64,000 nt of DNA from Fibrisoma limi BUZ 3 (GTDB lineage: Bacteria > Bacteroidota > Bacteroidia > Cytophagales > Spirosomataceae), in assembly GCF_000296815.2 (NCBI RefSeq), contig NZ_CAIT01000006.1, positions 1,742,777-1,806,776 of the forward strand, written 5' to 3'. Made by a program: the position numbers and the translations under genes. Under the pieces are notes generated by a model. It saw nothing but the letters and a program-made list of their open reading frames with translations. It was not told the DNA's origin and made no database searches. Below are positions 62,625 to 64,000 of this stretch, one piece after another; position 1 is the first letter of the stretch; every line of letters begins with the position of its first letter.

Positions 62625-63971
62625 TTACTGCCTGCGCAATCCATGACGTAGTACGCGCCAGATGATACAAGGATGAAATAATGTTTTAAGCGGGTCTAGT
62701 AAATTGATGACCCGTAGTAATGCCGCCCCTACCACCGCATCCCGGTGCGTGGTCCGTTGCAGCCGACTCATATAGGCGTTAACCAAGTCTGTGCCCGGGG
62801 CTTTATAGCCCTGGGTTTCCTTAAACCGAAAGTCCTCTGCCACCGCCATCTGCCAGGGTGTATCAATGATTCGAGCAATTCGGTTGAAATACGGTTTTCG
62901 TATCCCACGGTAGTCCCCCCGTCGTTGTTTTAATAGCGTGTCCAGTTCTGCTGCCTGCAACATAGCCGAAGTCATGCCCTGACCATACAATGGGTTAAAG
63001 CTACACACGGCATCCCCCAGCACCAGATAGCCTTCCGGAAACCGATGCAGACGCTCAAAATGTCGGCGTACATTGGCCGGAAATTTATACTGTACGATGG
63101 CCGACAAAGGTTTAGCTCGACGGATCAGATCGTATACATCAGGTGCCGGTAAACTTTGAGCAAAAGCCAGAAAACCAGCCTCATCGGTTGGGGCGTGATC
63201 GCCGTGCCAGCCACTTAAGGCCACCATCCAACGGCCATCCTCGACCGGGAGCGCTCCACCCATCCGCCTTTCCGTTGGCGCATCCGGTGTGACGAACACC
63301 CAATCCTGCTGAGCATTTTTACTAAACACTCGTTCATAGAAACGGGTGGCATAGCCAGTTCCGCAGGTAACTACGCTCTCGGCGGGTTTGTCGTAGCCAA
63401 GCTGCTCAAGCCACTTCGGGCCGAGCGATCCCCGCCCACTGGTGTCAATCGTTATATCGGCCGTGAGCACTTGGGGTAATGCATCCCCTTGATTAGGCTG
63501 TAGCTCCACCCCCAGAATGGATTGGTTATCCAGGGAGGTCACTAACCGATTGACGGTACGTCCATCCAGTAAATCTACATTATGCAGGTTCAGCACCTCT
63601 CGGCGAATTTTCCATTCCAAAAATGGTCGACTGCAAAACAGGATTTCCCTGCCCAGCTTGAACCGTTTACGATACCCTCCTCGATTGAACCATTGCATAG
63701 ACTCGGTCATATCGCCGAAGGGAACACCACTGCTTTTTATGGCGGTGATCACATCGGGAAAATACCAATCCAACATTTCCAGGCCTTTAGCCAGCAGGAT
63801 GTGCGGATGCCGAGCATGGGGTTGCCCTTTTCGGGCCTGCGGCATGTCGGGTACCAAGTCGCGCTCAACGATGATCACCTTGTCAAAATGAGTACTCAGG
63901 ACGCGGGCCGTCATTAGACCCGCCATACTAGCGCCTATTATAATAGCCGATGAGGACGATGGTCTTTGCAT
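62625..63971 (-). CDS. FAD-dependent monooxygenase-like oxidoreductase
   Basis: 448 residues. FAD-binding Rossmann start SAIIIGASMAGLMTARVLSTHF (GxSxAG rather than GxGxxG), followed by IVERD with the ribose-binding Glu. C-terminal FAD motif GYLVLGDAVCSFNPLYGQGMTSA. This is the PHBH-type flavin fold found in squalene-epoxidase-like hydroxylases and halogenases. The tryptophan-halogenase WxWxIP motif is absent, so a hydroxylase or dehydrogenase acting on a hydrophobic substrate is more likely. No partner reductase nearby. Start 29 bp from the window end. Confidence 0.85.
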   Translation of the reverse strand: MQRPSSSSAIIIGASMAGLMTARVLSTHFDKVIIVERDLVPDMPQARKGQPHARHPHILLAKGLEMLDWYFPDVITAIKSSGVPFGDMTESMQWFNRGGYRKRFKLGREILFCSRPFLEWKIRREVLNLHNVDLLDGRTVNRLVTSLDNQSILGVELQPNQGDALPQVLTADITIDTSGRGSLGPKWLEQLGYDKPAESVVTCGTGYATRFYERVFSKNAQQDWVFVTPDAPTERRMGGALPVEDGRWMVALSGWHGDHAPTDEAGFLAFAQSLPAPDVYDLIRRAKPLSAIVQYKFPANVRRHFERLHRFPEGYLVLGDAVCSFNPLYGQGMTSAMLQAAELDTLLKQRRGDYRGIRKPYFNRIARIIDTPWQMAVAEDFRFKETQGYKAPGTDLVNAYMSRLQRTTHRDAVVGAALLRVINLLDPLKTLFHPCIIWRVLRHGLRRQ

Positions 63972-64000
63972 AAGATAACCAAGAAAAGTTTACGTTCCCC

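Overview
The window looks like a chromosome segment of a Spirosoma-like member of the Cytophagales (Bacteroidota). This rests on the one-piece hybrid two-component regulators with propeller sensors, a type IX secretion C-terminal domain, a TonB-dependent receptor, many lipoproteins, start codons without Shine-Dalgarno sequences and a TAnnTTTG-type promoter. No rRNA, tRNA or CRISPR array was seen. The genus is inference; the phylum is well supported.

Layout. 1-5360 (minus strand): a probable bacterial gasdermin (2419-3258) directly upstream of a caspase-like protease (1-2350, runs off the window), with a REC-kinase-REC-AraC hybrid regulator upstream of both. 5629-8786 (plus): a tight operon with protoglobin, DUF2024, an exported protein, two small proteins and a cysteine-rich MarR regulator, preceded by a near-perfect inverted repeat that overlaps the -7 box. 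9188-11973: a LytTR regulator and TPR histidine kinase pair. 12137-17845: a run of exported proteins and lipoproteins, ending in a beta-helix lipoprotein cut at a rearrangement junction that also holds a broken hydrolase gene and an IS3-family tail. 18394-21743: an MBOAT/SGNH acyltransferase pair, as used for polysaccharide O-acetylation, and a lipoprotein. 22101-26180: a large hybrid two-component sensor.

26680-42747: a TonB receptor and a divergent PepSY membrane protein, followed by four about 1,050-residue paralogues of the sortilin/VPS10-like BNR-propeller type (three in tandem, the fourth convergent). This block and a Fic pseudogene lie between two direct copies of a 21-bp sequence (26369 and 43942). 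45093-46483: an IS3-family element that has truncated a cupin gene. Its transposase frames are broken by tiny GC-rich hairpins of 15-16 nt, mostly in inverted pairs, with covarying stems. I regard this as the most unusual, possibly undescribed, structure here.

46437-51235: an AT-richer group of small-molecule enzymes (SnoaL-like, old yellow enzyme, SDR, isochorismatase-like, cyclase). 51299-55091: a NarL-type regulator and its propeller sensor kinase. 55236-60377: a di-haem cytochrome c and a large secreted sugar-dehydrogenase-type protein. 60997-63971: an NmrA-like protein, a small exported protein and a flavin monooxygenase-like protein. An inverted repeat of the form TATCMCC-N6-GGKGATA recurs upstream of several genes in 52-62.1 kb and may mark the regulon of the NarL-type regulator.

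All family names are from reading the translations; no database search was run.
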